Source: Nocardioides coralli
GTDB lineage: Bacteria; Actinomycetota; Actinomycetes; Propionibacteriales; Nocardioidaceae
DNA length: 64,000 nucleotides
Assembly: GCF_019880385.1 (NCBI RefSeq)
Contig: NZ_CP082273.1
Span: 496,001-560,000, forward strand
Direction of reading: 5' to 3'
Numbering within the stretch: position 1 is the stretch's first letter; each line of letters begins with the position of its first letter. The notes under the pieces are model-generated. The model had not been told where the DNA came from, did not search any database, and saw only the letters and a list, made by a program, of their open reading frames with translations. Positions 57,736 through 64,000 of the stretch are shown in pieces. Position numbers and translations under genes: made by a program.

Positions 57736-58971
57736 TCACCAGGCGGGCTTGTCGAGGATCAGGTCCGCCTCCGCGGCCTCCTCGGGCAGCACGATCCGGA
57801 TCGCGCCGTCGACGTACTGCTGGATCAGGTGCGCCCCCTGCGGCCGGCCGGCCTCGTCCCACGTGAGCGGGCCGACCACGGTGTCCACCTCGTTCCCGCG
57901 CAGCCAGTCGATGAGCTGCTGCTGGCACTCCGGGTCGGGGTCGGCGCAGCCCACGGCCTCGACGGCGGCGGCAACGACCTGGCCGGTGGTCCAGGCGTTG
58001 GCCTCGTCCTCGGCGGGCGGATTCCCGTTCAGCTCGGTGTAGTAGTCGACGAACTCCTGGTTCGACTCGTAGGAGGCGTCCGGGGTGTAGCCCGTCGGGG
58101 AGAGGATGCCCTCGGTCTTGTCACCGATCGCCTCGGGGAACTCAGGGTTGGTGGGCGCGGTCGAGAACGCGGCCATCTCCGGCTGGTAGTTGAGCTGCTG
58201 CAGCGCGACGATCAGGTTGACGGCGTCCTGGTACTGCGTGCCGCCGACCACGATGTCGGCCTTGCTGTCGGCGATCTTGGCGGCGATCGAGCCGAAGTCG
58301 GTGGTGTTCGGCGGGTAGACCTCGTCGACCACGATCTCGACGCCCATCGCCTCCAGCTTGTCCTTGAGGCCGTAGGCCGTGCCCATGGCGAACGGGTCGT
58401 CCATGGCGGCGAAGGCTGCGGTCTTCGGACGCTGGTCGTCCGGCAGCGACTCCAGGTGCTCGGCCAGGTGGTTGTAGTGGTCGTCGGCGACGGCCGGCGC
58501 GGCGTAGAAGAGGTTCTCGAAGCCCTGGGTGAAGACCTCCTCGGCGGCACCAGCGGGCTCGACGAACAGGAAGCCGTAGTCCTGGGCCACCTGCGCGGCG
58601 GGAACCACGAGGCGGGTCGAGAACGGGCCGAACACGAGGTCCACGCCGTCCTGGTTGATGAGCTTCTCGTAGTCGGCTGCCACCCGGTCGGCGTTCGACT
58701 GGTCGTCGAGGATGGTGAGCTCCACGTCCCGACCGAGCAGGCCGCCGTTCTCGTTGACGTAGGAGGCCCAGGCCTCGTAGCCGCGCTGTACGCCCTTGCC
58801 GGGCTCCGAGAAGTCGCCGGTGAGGGGCAGCGAGATGCCGATCTGGATGGCGCCGTCGTCGTCGGAGCCCTCGTTGCCGCTGGACCCCGAGCTCATGCAC
58901 CCGGTCAGGGCGAGGGTGGCCGCGGCTGCCAGGGCCGTGAGGCGGACGAAGGTGGTGCTGCGTGACTTCAT
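57736..58971 (-). CDS. Branched-chain-type ABC transporter substrate-binding lipoprotein
   Basis: The 411-residue lipoprotein has signal MKSRSTTFVRLTALAAAATL and lipobox ALTGC (Cys near residue 26), an acidic linker, then a type-I periplasmic binding fold (IQIGISLPLTGDFSEPGKGV, RGYEAWASYVNENGGLLGRD, VELTILDDQSNADRVAADYE, LVFGPFSTRLVVPAAQVAQD, FLFVEPAGAAEEVFTQGFEN). It is the first gene of the operon and lies opposite LacI, with tandem operator sites before it. The ligand is not predictable; sugar acids or glycosides fit the enzymes around it. Confidence 0.9.
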   Translation of the reverse strand: MKSRSTTFVRLTALAAAATLALTGCMSSGSSGNEGSDDDGAIQIGISLPLTGDFSEPGKGVQRGYEAWASYVNENGGLLGRDVELTILDDQSNADRVAADYEKLINQDGVDLVFGPFSTRLVVPAAQVAQDYGFLFVEPAGAAEEVFTQGFENLFYAAPAVADDHYNHLAEHLESLPDDQRPKTAAFAAMDDPFAMGTAYGLKDKLEAMGVEIVVDEVYPPNTTDFGSIAAKIADSKADIVVGGTQYQDAVNLIVALQQLNYQPEMAAFSTAPTNPEFPEAIGDKTEGILSPTGYTPDASYESNQEFVDYYTELNGNPPAEDEANAWTTGQVVAAAVEAVGCADPDPECQQQLIDWLRGNEVDTVVGPLTWDEAGRPQGAHLIQQYVDGAIRIVLPEEAAEADLILDKPAW

Positions 58972-58993
58972 GTCGCTCCTCGAACTGTCTGCG

Positions 58994-59014
58994 GAAGCGC
59001 TTTCGTAAGCGCTT
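58994..59014. promoter_or_regulatory. Tandem AAGCGCTT LacI-type operators
   Basis: AAGCGCTT occurs at 58995-59002 and 59007-59014, centres 12 bp apart, between the divergent binding-protein and lacI starts. The CGCG-centred 8-mer with A/T flanks (GAAGCGCTTTC) is typical for LacI/GalR repressors that recognise a central CpG by their hinge helix. Confidence 0.7.
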
Positions 59015-59094
59015 TCGGGTACTGTAGGTGTGACCCCCGGCACGTGGCAAGGGTCACAGCCGAATTCACCCCACCGATCGATGGAGGACAGCCG

Positions 59095-60138
59095 ATGACC
59101 GGCCTCAGGGACGAGCGCCCCCGCGCGTTGCGGCTGCAGGACGTGGCCGAGGCCGCCGGGGTCTCGCTGGCCACCGCCTCTCGCAGTCTGTCCGGCGCGT
59201 CGGGCGTCAGCGAGTCAGTGGCCGAGCGGGTGCGGGAAGTGGCACGCTCGCTGGGGTACGTCGCGAACATGCACGCCCGCAGCCTGGCCGCCGGCAAGTC
59301 GCGGTCGGTGGGGCTCGTGGTGCACGAGATCGGCGACCCCTACTTCTCCGAGATCGCCAGCGGCGTGCTGCACGTAGCGGCCCCGGCTGGGCTGACGGTG
59401 CAGATCTGCCACTCTGGACGCGACCCGGAGCTCGAGCTGGAGCAGATCCGGACGCTCGTGGCCAACCGGGTGGGAGCGATCCTGATCGCCGGCTCAGGCT
59501 TCGTCGACCCGCAGGTGCAGGCGGGAGCCCGCGCCGACCTGGACGCTTTTCGAGCGGGTGGCGGCCGGGTCGCCGTCATCGGTCGACACCACCTCGGCAC
59601 GGACGCGGTGCTGCCCGACAACCAGGGAGGCGGGCGGAGCATGGCTGAGCACCTCACCGCCCTGGGCCACCGCAGGATCGCTCTGGTCACCGGCTCCCGG
59701 GGGTTGACCACCGTCGCCGACCGGCTGGCCGGGGTCGCGGAAGCGGTCACGGCTGTCGGGATCCGCTATGACGACCTGCCGCTCGCCGAGGCTGAGTTCA
59801 CGCGGGAAGGCGGACGTCGCGCTGCCGAAGAGCTGCTCAACCGGCACCCGGAAACCACCGCCGTCCTCGCGCTCAACGACGACATGGCGATCGGGGTGCT
59901 GTCGGTGCTGCGGGCCCGGGGGATCAGGGTGCCGGAGCAGGTCTCGGTCGCGGGCTTCGACGACGTGGCGGTGGCGCGCGACCTGGCGCCGTCCCTCACC
60001 ACGATCCGGTTGCCGATGGTGGAGATGGGGGAGAAGGCATTGCAGCTCGCGCTGGCTGATCCCGCCGCCCGGCCACGTCGCCGCCGCGTCGGCCACGAGC
60101 TGGTGGTCCGCGACTCGACGGCCCCGCCGCCCGCATGA
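59095..60138 (+). CDS. LacI/GalR-family repressor
   Basis: The 347-residue repressor has HTH LQDVAEAAGVSLATASRSLS (quoted in part), hinge YVANMHARSLAAGKSRSVGL, then a periplasmic-binding-like domain with VGAILIAGSGFVDPQ, VAVIGRHHLGTDAVLPDNQG, GHRRIALVTGSRGLTTVADR, VLALNDDMAIGVLSVLRARG and SVAGFDDVAVARDLAPSLTT. GGAGG is seven bases from the ATG. It overlaps glycerate kinase by 4 bp. It likely represses the divergent transporter-catabolic operon until a sugar derivative binds. Confidence 0.95.
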   Translation: MTGLRDERPRALRLQDVAEAAGVSLATASRSLSGASGVSESVAERVREVARSLGYVANMHARSLAAGKSRSVGLVVHEIGDPYFSEIASGVLHVAAPAGLTVQICHSGRDPELELEQIRTLVANRVGAILIAGSGFVDPQVQAGARADLDAFRAGGGRVAVIGRHHLGTDAVLPDNQGGGRSMAEHLTALGHRRIALVTGSRGLTTVADRLAGVAEAVTAVGIRYDDLPLAEAEFTREGGRRAAEELLNRHPETTAVLALNDDMAIGVLSVLRARGIRVPEQVSVAGFDDVAVARDLAPSLTTIRLPMVEMGEKALQLALADPAARPRRRRVGHELVVRDSTAPPPA

Positions 60139-61271
60139 GTGGGGCGTGCCGGGTGCTGCTCGCACCCGACAAGTTCAAGGGATCGATGCCCGCCTCCGGG
60201 GTGGCGCACGCCCTGGGGCGGGGGATCCGCTCGGTGGTTCCGGACACCGAGGTCGTGGCACTGCCGGTCGCCGACGGCGGTGACGGGACCCTAGACGCCG
60301 CTCTCGCGGCCGGCTTCGAGCGGGTGCCGGCGACGGTGTCCGGTCCGACGGGGGAGCCGGTGGCCACTGCTTGGGCCCGGCAGGGACGGACGGCGGTGGT
60401 CGAGATGGCGGACGCCTGCGGCCTGGCGCGGTTGCCAGGCGGTGTCCCGGCGCCGCTGGGTGCGTCCTCGCGGGGGCTGGGTGAGCTGCTGGCGGCGGCT
60501 CTCGACGCCGGCTGTGAGGAGGTGGTGGTCGGCATCGGCGGGAGTGCGAGCACCGACGGCGGCGCCGGGATGCTGGAGGCGCTCGGGGTGCGGCTGCTCG
60601 ATGCCGAGGGGCGGGTCCTCCCGCCTGGTGGCGAGGCCCTGTCGACGGTCGCGCGCGCCGATCTGTCCGGGCTGCACCCCCGTGTCGGAGCCGCCCGCTT
60701 CGTGATCGCCTGTGACGTCGACAACCCGCTGCTGGGTGACGCCGGCGCGGCGACGGTCTACGGGCCGCAGAAGGGAGCGACGCCCGCCGACGTCGAGCTG
60801 CTCGACTCCGCGCTGGGCCGGTTCGCCGAAGTCGTCGCCGCAGAGCTCGGCCGTGACCTGCGCGACCAGCCCGGCGCCGGAGCGGCCGGCGGGGTCGGCT
60901 TCGCCGCGGTGTCGGTGCTCGGAGCACGGCTGCGTCCGGGCATCGACCTGATGCTCGACCTGCTCGGCTTCGACGAGGCCCTCGCGGGCAGCACCCTGGT
61001 GGTCACCGGCGAGGGGTCACTGGACGAGCAGAGCCTGCACGGCAAGGCGCCGGTGGGCGTCGCTCGTAGGGCCCGGCGGGCGGCAGTTCCCGTCGTCGCG
61101 GTGTGCGGGCGACGGAGCCTCGACGAGTCGGTCCTGCGGTCGGTCCACATCGCCTCGTCGTACGCCCTGCTCGACCTCGAGCCGGACGCGCAGCGGTGCA
61201 TCGACGACCCGGAGCCGTTGTTGACGCGCCTCGGCGAGCAGATCGCGAGGGCATACCTGCACCCTTGCTGA
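60135..61271 (+). CDS. Glycerate kinase (GlxK/GarK-type)
   Basis: It phosphorylates D-glycerate to 2-phosphoglycerate, feeding lower glycolysis. The 378-residue protein has LLAPDKFKGSMPASGVAHAL, LPVADGGDGTLDAALAAGF, VVEMADACGLARLPGGVPAP, LGELLAAALDAGCEEVVVGIGGSASTDGG (quoted as VVVGIGGSASTDGGAGML), GPQKGATPADVELLDSAL, GAGAAGGVGFAAVSVLGA and LVVTGEGSLDEQSLHGKAPV. All key motifs are present. It shares the LacI transcript, so its role is likely the last step of the cassette's pathway. Confidence 0.94.
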   Translation: MSGACRVLLAPDKFKGSMPASGVAHALGRGIRSVVPDTEVVALPVADGGDGTLDAALAAGFERVPATVSGPTGEPVATAWARQGRTAVVEMADACGLARLPGGVPAPLGASSRGLGELLAAALDAGCEEVVVGIGGSASTDGGAGMLEALGVRLLDAEGRVLPPGGEALSTVARADLSGLHPRVGAARFVIACDVDNPLLGDAGAATVYGPQKGATPADVELLDSALGRFAEVVAAELGRDLRDQPGAGAAGGVGFAAVSVLGARLRPGIDLMLDLLGFDEALAGSTLVVTGEGSLDEQSLHGKAPVGVARRARRAAVPVVAVCGRRSLDESVLRSVHIASSYALLDLEPDAQRCIDDPEPLLTRLGEQIARAYLHPC

Positions 61272-61279
61272 GCAGGCGG

Positions 61280-61452
61280 TCAGAATCCGAGGCCACCACC
61301 GTGGTCGTGGTTGCGCTGCCTGATCTCGGTCCAGGCCCGCGCCTCTTCGTAGCCGGCCCCGGACTCGGAGGACGAGGAGGCGGAGCGGCTGCGGCGCGAC
61401 GGCCGGCGCAGCACGAAGAGCGCCAGGAAGAGGACGGCCGCGATGCCGGCCA
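61280..61452 (-). repeat. Right direct repeat bounding the 10.3-kb cassette
   Basis: This 173-bp segment is the partner of 50774-50943, with the same orientation and very few differences. The intact gene continues 22 bp beyond the shared part. Confidence 0.85.
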
Positions 61453-61474
61453 GGACGTAGTAGCCCTCGGACAT
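61280..61474 (-). CDS. Small single-pass membrane protein (intact copy)
   Basis: The 64-residue protein starts MSEGYYVLAGIAAVLFLALF, one membrane helix, then a basic Arg/Ser stretch (VLRRPSRRSRSASSSSESGA) and a conserved-looking GYEEARAWTEIRQRNHDHGG end. A 5'-truncated near-identical copy lies at 50774-50944, on the far side of the catabolic cassette. Function unknown; the RQRNHDHGGG tail could bind metal. Confidence 0.75.
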   Translation of the reverse strand: MSEGYYVLAGIAAVLFLALFVLRRPSRRSRSASSSSESGAGYEEARAWTEIRQRNHDHGGGLGF

Positions 61475-61834
61475 GGAGAACCCCCGATCAGTCGTGGAGT
61501 CGCAGCCTAGTGCCAGGAAGCGCCTGCAAGTCCGCCCGCATCGCGGTGAGCACGTCTTGTCCGGCCTCGCCTTGCCAGCCACATCGTCAGCGCTCAGAAA
61601 CACCTTGTGTGTCATCTCGAACGCAGGCAGGTGCTCGACACCCATCAAGAGCAGAGCGCAGAAGTAGCGCTCGTTGGACGACAGCAACGTCTCTCGCTCT
61701 GAGCGCGACGAAGAGCCGAGGGAGCCACGACCTCGCGACTCCGCACCATTGGGCATCGGCGCACCGCGCCCCTGGTAGGGACAACTTCCTTGCCCGGTGA
61801 ATGCGAGCGTTCGTAGATGCGCTCGCGGCGGCCC
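61475..61834. other. 360-bp region without a convincing gene
   Basis: Visibly less GC-rich than the surroundings. An open frame on the minus strand runs in phase into the 61280 gene (fragments LLSSNERYFCALLLMGVEHL and PAFEMTHKVFLSADDVAGKA). These look like part of a real protein whose remainder is missing. No start with an SD, no mobile-element motif and no RNA structure were recognised. Confidence 0.4.
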
Positions 61835-62467
61835 TCAGCCGCCCTTGCACTCATTGACGCGCCGTGGGTACTCACCTTCCGGCCAAGCACCGCTGCCCCA
61901 ACTCCCGCCGTACTCGCTCTCCATCTGCTGCGTTACGGCCCTATCGCAGTCGCTGTGCGAACCGTTGTCGGTAATCACAGTGGGTTCGCCTCGGTCAGCC
62001 GGGCTGCCGTCATCCCCGCCGGAGAACAGGTTCACGACCCCGATGATGAGCATGATGGGGATCGCGGCGGCGAGCAGGAGGAGAGCGAGCCCAGCCGCTC
62101 CCCAGAGGGCAGTCCCGACCCTTGTTGCGAGAGCATGGACATCAACACGGGGGATTACAGGCGCATCCGAGGGGTCGAGTGCGTGCGCCTCTGCAAGTCG
62201 CCGTGCGCGCCCCTTCGCCGTGGGTCCAACTTGAGCTCTGGCTTCGACGGCCCAACCACACTTGCATTCCGCGGTCGCGACCCACTCGCCAGGACCTGAT
62301 TGGTAGACAGAAACGCCGGGTTGATGCGCGTCTGTGTCGGCGGCCACGTGCGAACGGTATGTCGCGACGAGTGTGCCCGTGAGCACTTTGGGCGAACTGC
62401 CGCCTGGGGTACACCCAGACCGTCGAGCAGTCGGCGGTGGGACAGCGTCGTGGACCCCAGGAGGCAC
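61835..62467 (-). CDS. Hypothetical single-pass membrane protein
   Basis: The protein has 210 residues. An N-terminal cytosolic region contains SVYQSGPGEWVATAECKCGW and AVEARAQVGPTAKGRARRLA, with a CxC pair. A membrane helix follows (ALWGAAGLALLLLAAAIPIM), then an extracellular tail with two Cys (SHSDCDRAVTQQMESEYGGS ... NECKGG). No family recognised. GTG 62467 has AGGAGG nine bases upstream; GTG 62386 is an alternative that would remove a Pro-rich head. Codon use looks looser than in neighbours, fitting acquired DNA. Confidence 0.55.
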   Translation of the reverse strand: MPPGVHDAVPPPTARRSGCTPGGSSPKVLTGTLVATYRSHVAADTDAHQPGVSVYQSGPGEWVATAECKCGWAVEARAQVGPTAKGRARRLAEAHALDPSDAPVIPRVDVHALATRVGTALWGAAGLALLLLAAAIPIMLIIGVVNLFSGGDDGSPADRGEPTVITDNGSHSDCDRAVTQQMESEYGGSWGSGAWPEGEYPRRVNECKGG

Positions 62468-62528
62468 TCTCCGACGCCTCCTGCATGATTCGCTCGCGGA
62501 TGTTCACCGGACGTAGCCTTGCCTCCTG

Positions 62529-64000
62529 ATGAACCCACACGCTGCGCCGAGGACGTACGAGGTCCGCACCTACGGGTGCCAGATGAACGTCCACGACTCC
62601 GAGCGGCTCACCGGGCTGCTGGAGGACGCGGGCTACGTCCGGTTCGACCCCGCAGCCGGGGGCGACCAGGCCGGCCATCCCGATGTGGTCGTCTTCAACA
62701 CCTGCGCGGTACGGGAGAACGCCGACAACCGGCTCTACGGCAACCTCGGGCACCTCGCGCCCGTGAAGGCCAAGCGGCCCGGCATGCAGATCGCCGTCGG
62801 CGGCTGCCTGGCCCAGAAGGACCGCTCGACGATCGTCGAGAAGGCGCCGTGGGTCGACGTCGTCTTCGGCACCCACAACATCGGCTCGCTGCCGGCGCTG
62901 CTCGACCGGGCCCGCGCGCAGGAGGAGGCCCAGGTCGAGATCCTCGAGTCGCTCGAGGTCTTCCCCTCCACGCTGCCCACCAAGCGCGAGTCGGCGTACG
63001 CCGCCTGGGTCTCGATCTCGGTCGGCTGCAACAACACCTGCACGTTCTGCATCGTCCCGAGCCTGCGCGGCAAGGAGAAGGACCGCCGGCCCGGCGACGT
63101 GCTCGCCGAGGTGCGCGCCCTGGTGGCCGACGGCGTCAGCGAGGTGACCCTGCTCGGTCAGAACGTCAACAGCTACGGCGTGGAGTTCGGCGACCGGCAG
63201 GCCTTCTCCAAGCTGCTGCGTGCGTGCGGCGAGATCGAGGGGCTCGAACGGGTGCGCTTCACCAGCCCCCACCCGGCCGAGTTCACCGACGACGTGATCG
63301 AGGCGATGGCGGAGACGCCGACCGTCATGCCCCAGCTGCACATGCCGCTGCAGTCGGGCTCGGACCGGGTGCTGAAGGCGATGCGCCGCTCCTACCGGCA
63401 GCGCAAGTTCCTCGGCATCATCGAGCGGGTCCGCGACGCCATGCCCGACGCCGCCATCACGACCGACATCATCGTGGGCTTCCCAGGCGAGACCGAGGAG
63501 GACTTCGAGCAGACGCTCGAGGTCGTCCGGCAGGCTCGGTTCTCCGGCGCCTTCACGTTCATCTACTCCCCACGACCCGGTACGCCGGCGGCGACGATGG
63601 AGCAGCAAGTGCCGCGCCCCGTCGTGCAGCAGCGCTACGACCGTCTCGTCGCGCTGGTCAACGAGATCGCGTGGGAGGAGAACCAGCGGCTGGTCGGTCG
63701 CCGGGTCGAGCTGCTGGTGGCCGAGGGGGAGGGGCGCAAGGACGCCGCCACCCACCGCCTCTCCGGCCGCGGCCCCGACAACCGACTGGTCCACTTCGCC
63801 CCGCCGGCCGACCAACAGGTCCGGCCCGGCGACATGGTCACCGTCGAGATCTCCTACGCCGCGCCGCACCACCTGGTCGCCGACGGGCCGGTCCTCGAGG
63901 TGCGGCGTACCCGCTCCGGCGACGCGTGGGAGGCCCGCACCACGGCTCCTACCGCACCGGGCTCGGTCGGCCTGGGCATGCCCGGTGTCGGCGTCCCACC
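62529..64000 (+). CDS. miaB: tRNA-2-methylthio-N6-dimethylallyladenosine synthase MiaB (3' end outside window)
   Basis: MiaB adds a methylthio group to i6A37 of tRNAs with a radical-SAM mechanism. The 490 residues present include the N-terminal UPF0004 domain ([51 protein letters not shown] with three Cys for the auxiliary cluster), the radical-SAM motif [18 protein letters not shown] (CxxxCxxC), [31 protein letters not shown] and a TRAM domain from about residue 385. No SD is clear. The final residues lie outside the window. Confidence 0.95.
   Translation, partial: MNPHAAPRTYEVRTYGCQMNVHDSERLTGLLEDAGYVRFDPAAGGDQAGHPDVVVFNTCAVRENADNRLYGNLGHLAPVKAKRPGMQIAVGGCLAQKDRSTIVEKAPWVDVVFGTHNIGSLPALLDRARAQEEAQVEILESLEVFPSTLPTKRESAYAAWVSISVGCNNTCTFCIVPSLRGKEKDRRPGDVLAEVRALVADGVSEVTLLGQNVNSYGVEFGDRQAFSKLLRACGEIEGLERVRFTSPHPAEFTDDVIEAMAETPTVMPQLHMPLQSGSDRVLKAMRRSYRQRKFLGIIERVRDAMPDAAITTDIIVGFPGETEEDFEQTLEVVRQARFSGAFTFIYSPRPGTPAATMEQQVPRPVVQQRYDRLVALVNEIAWEENQRLVGRRVELLVAEGEGRKDAATHRLSGRGPDNRLVHFAPPADQQVRPGDMVTVEISYAAPHHLVADGPVLEVRRTRSGDAWEARTTAPTAPGSVGLGMPGVGVP

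Noticed and set aside
50963..61271. Branched-chain amino-acid transport operon
   Set aside because: The transporter is of Liv type, but it is linked with a LacI regulator, dehydrogenase, aldolase-like and isomerase genes, so amino-acid uptake is not the preferred role.

Overview
The window is 64 kb of very GC-rich, densely packed chromosomal DNA from an actinobacterium. It has GTG and TTG starts, many ATGA/GTGA gene overlaps, an Rpf and an LCP protein, actinobacterial glutamate-uptake genes (gluABCD), and two gene blocks ordered as in mycobacteria. The overall look suggests Propionibacteriales (Nocardioides-like), but that placement is an inference.

Layout: (1) 1-12.7 kb is a conserved envelope and division block: an LCP ligase, mscL, fmdB, a penicillin acylase, 5-FCL, a UDP-glucose pyrophosphorylase, moeA/glp, moaC, mog, rimJ and a SepX/GlpR-like membrane protein, with tRNA-Arg and tRNA-Ala genes. 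It parallels M. tuberculosis Rv0985c-Rv0996. (2) 12.8-29.9 kb is more lineage-specific. It holds an AlkD-like protein, a glpX-ppdK gluconeogenic pair, and a run of surface or secreted genes (DUF4331, TPR, MBL, tail-collar, a striking His/Cys-rich protein, fasciclin) around a NarL-type two-component system. A beta-propeller enzyme-like protein and a thiolase follow. (3) 29.9-38.3 kb is again conserved (PMT, rsmI, tatD, rpf, ksgA, ispE) and ends with an ABC-F gene invaded by short repeats. (4) 38.4-50.8 kb is a series of small regulated modules: MarR/methyltransferase/VOC, persulfide detoxification under a CstR-like sensor, a thioesterase-like protein, gluABCD, and a sulfotransferase divergent from an XRE-STAND-TPR regulator. 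(5) 50.8-61.5 kb is a catabolic cassette: a Liv-type ABC transporter, Gfo/Idh oxidoreductase, DUF993 aldolase-like protein, TIM-barrel isomerase, LacI regulator and glycerate kinase. It is bounded by two nearly identical direct repeats, one an intact and one a 5'-truncated copy of a small membrane-protein gene. (6) 61.5-64 kb is a short region that looks less GC-rich, followed by the 5' part of miaB.

The best candidates for something undescribed are the repeat-bounded catabolic cassette, the metallothionein-like His/Cys protein with a 27-residue internal period, a CACRTCGG-N8-CCGAYGTG palindrome shared by two transcription units 4.5 kb apart, and the 32-33-bp repeats inside and just after the ABC-F gene that supply stop codons to two convergent genes. 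A recurring TANNNT-N6/7-start arrangement without Shine-Dalgarno also points to widespread leaderless transcripts and was used to choose several starts.
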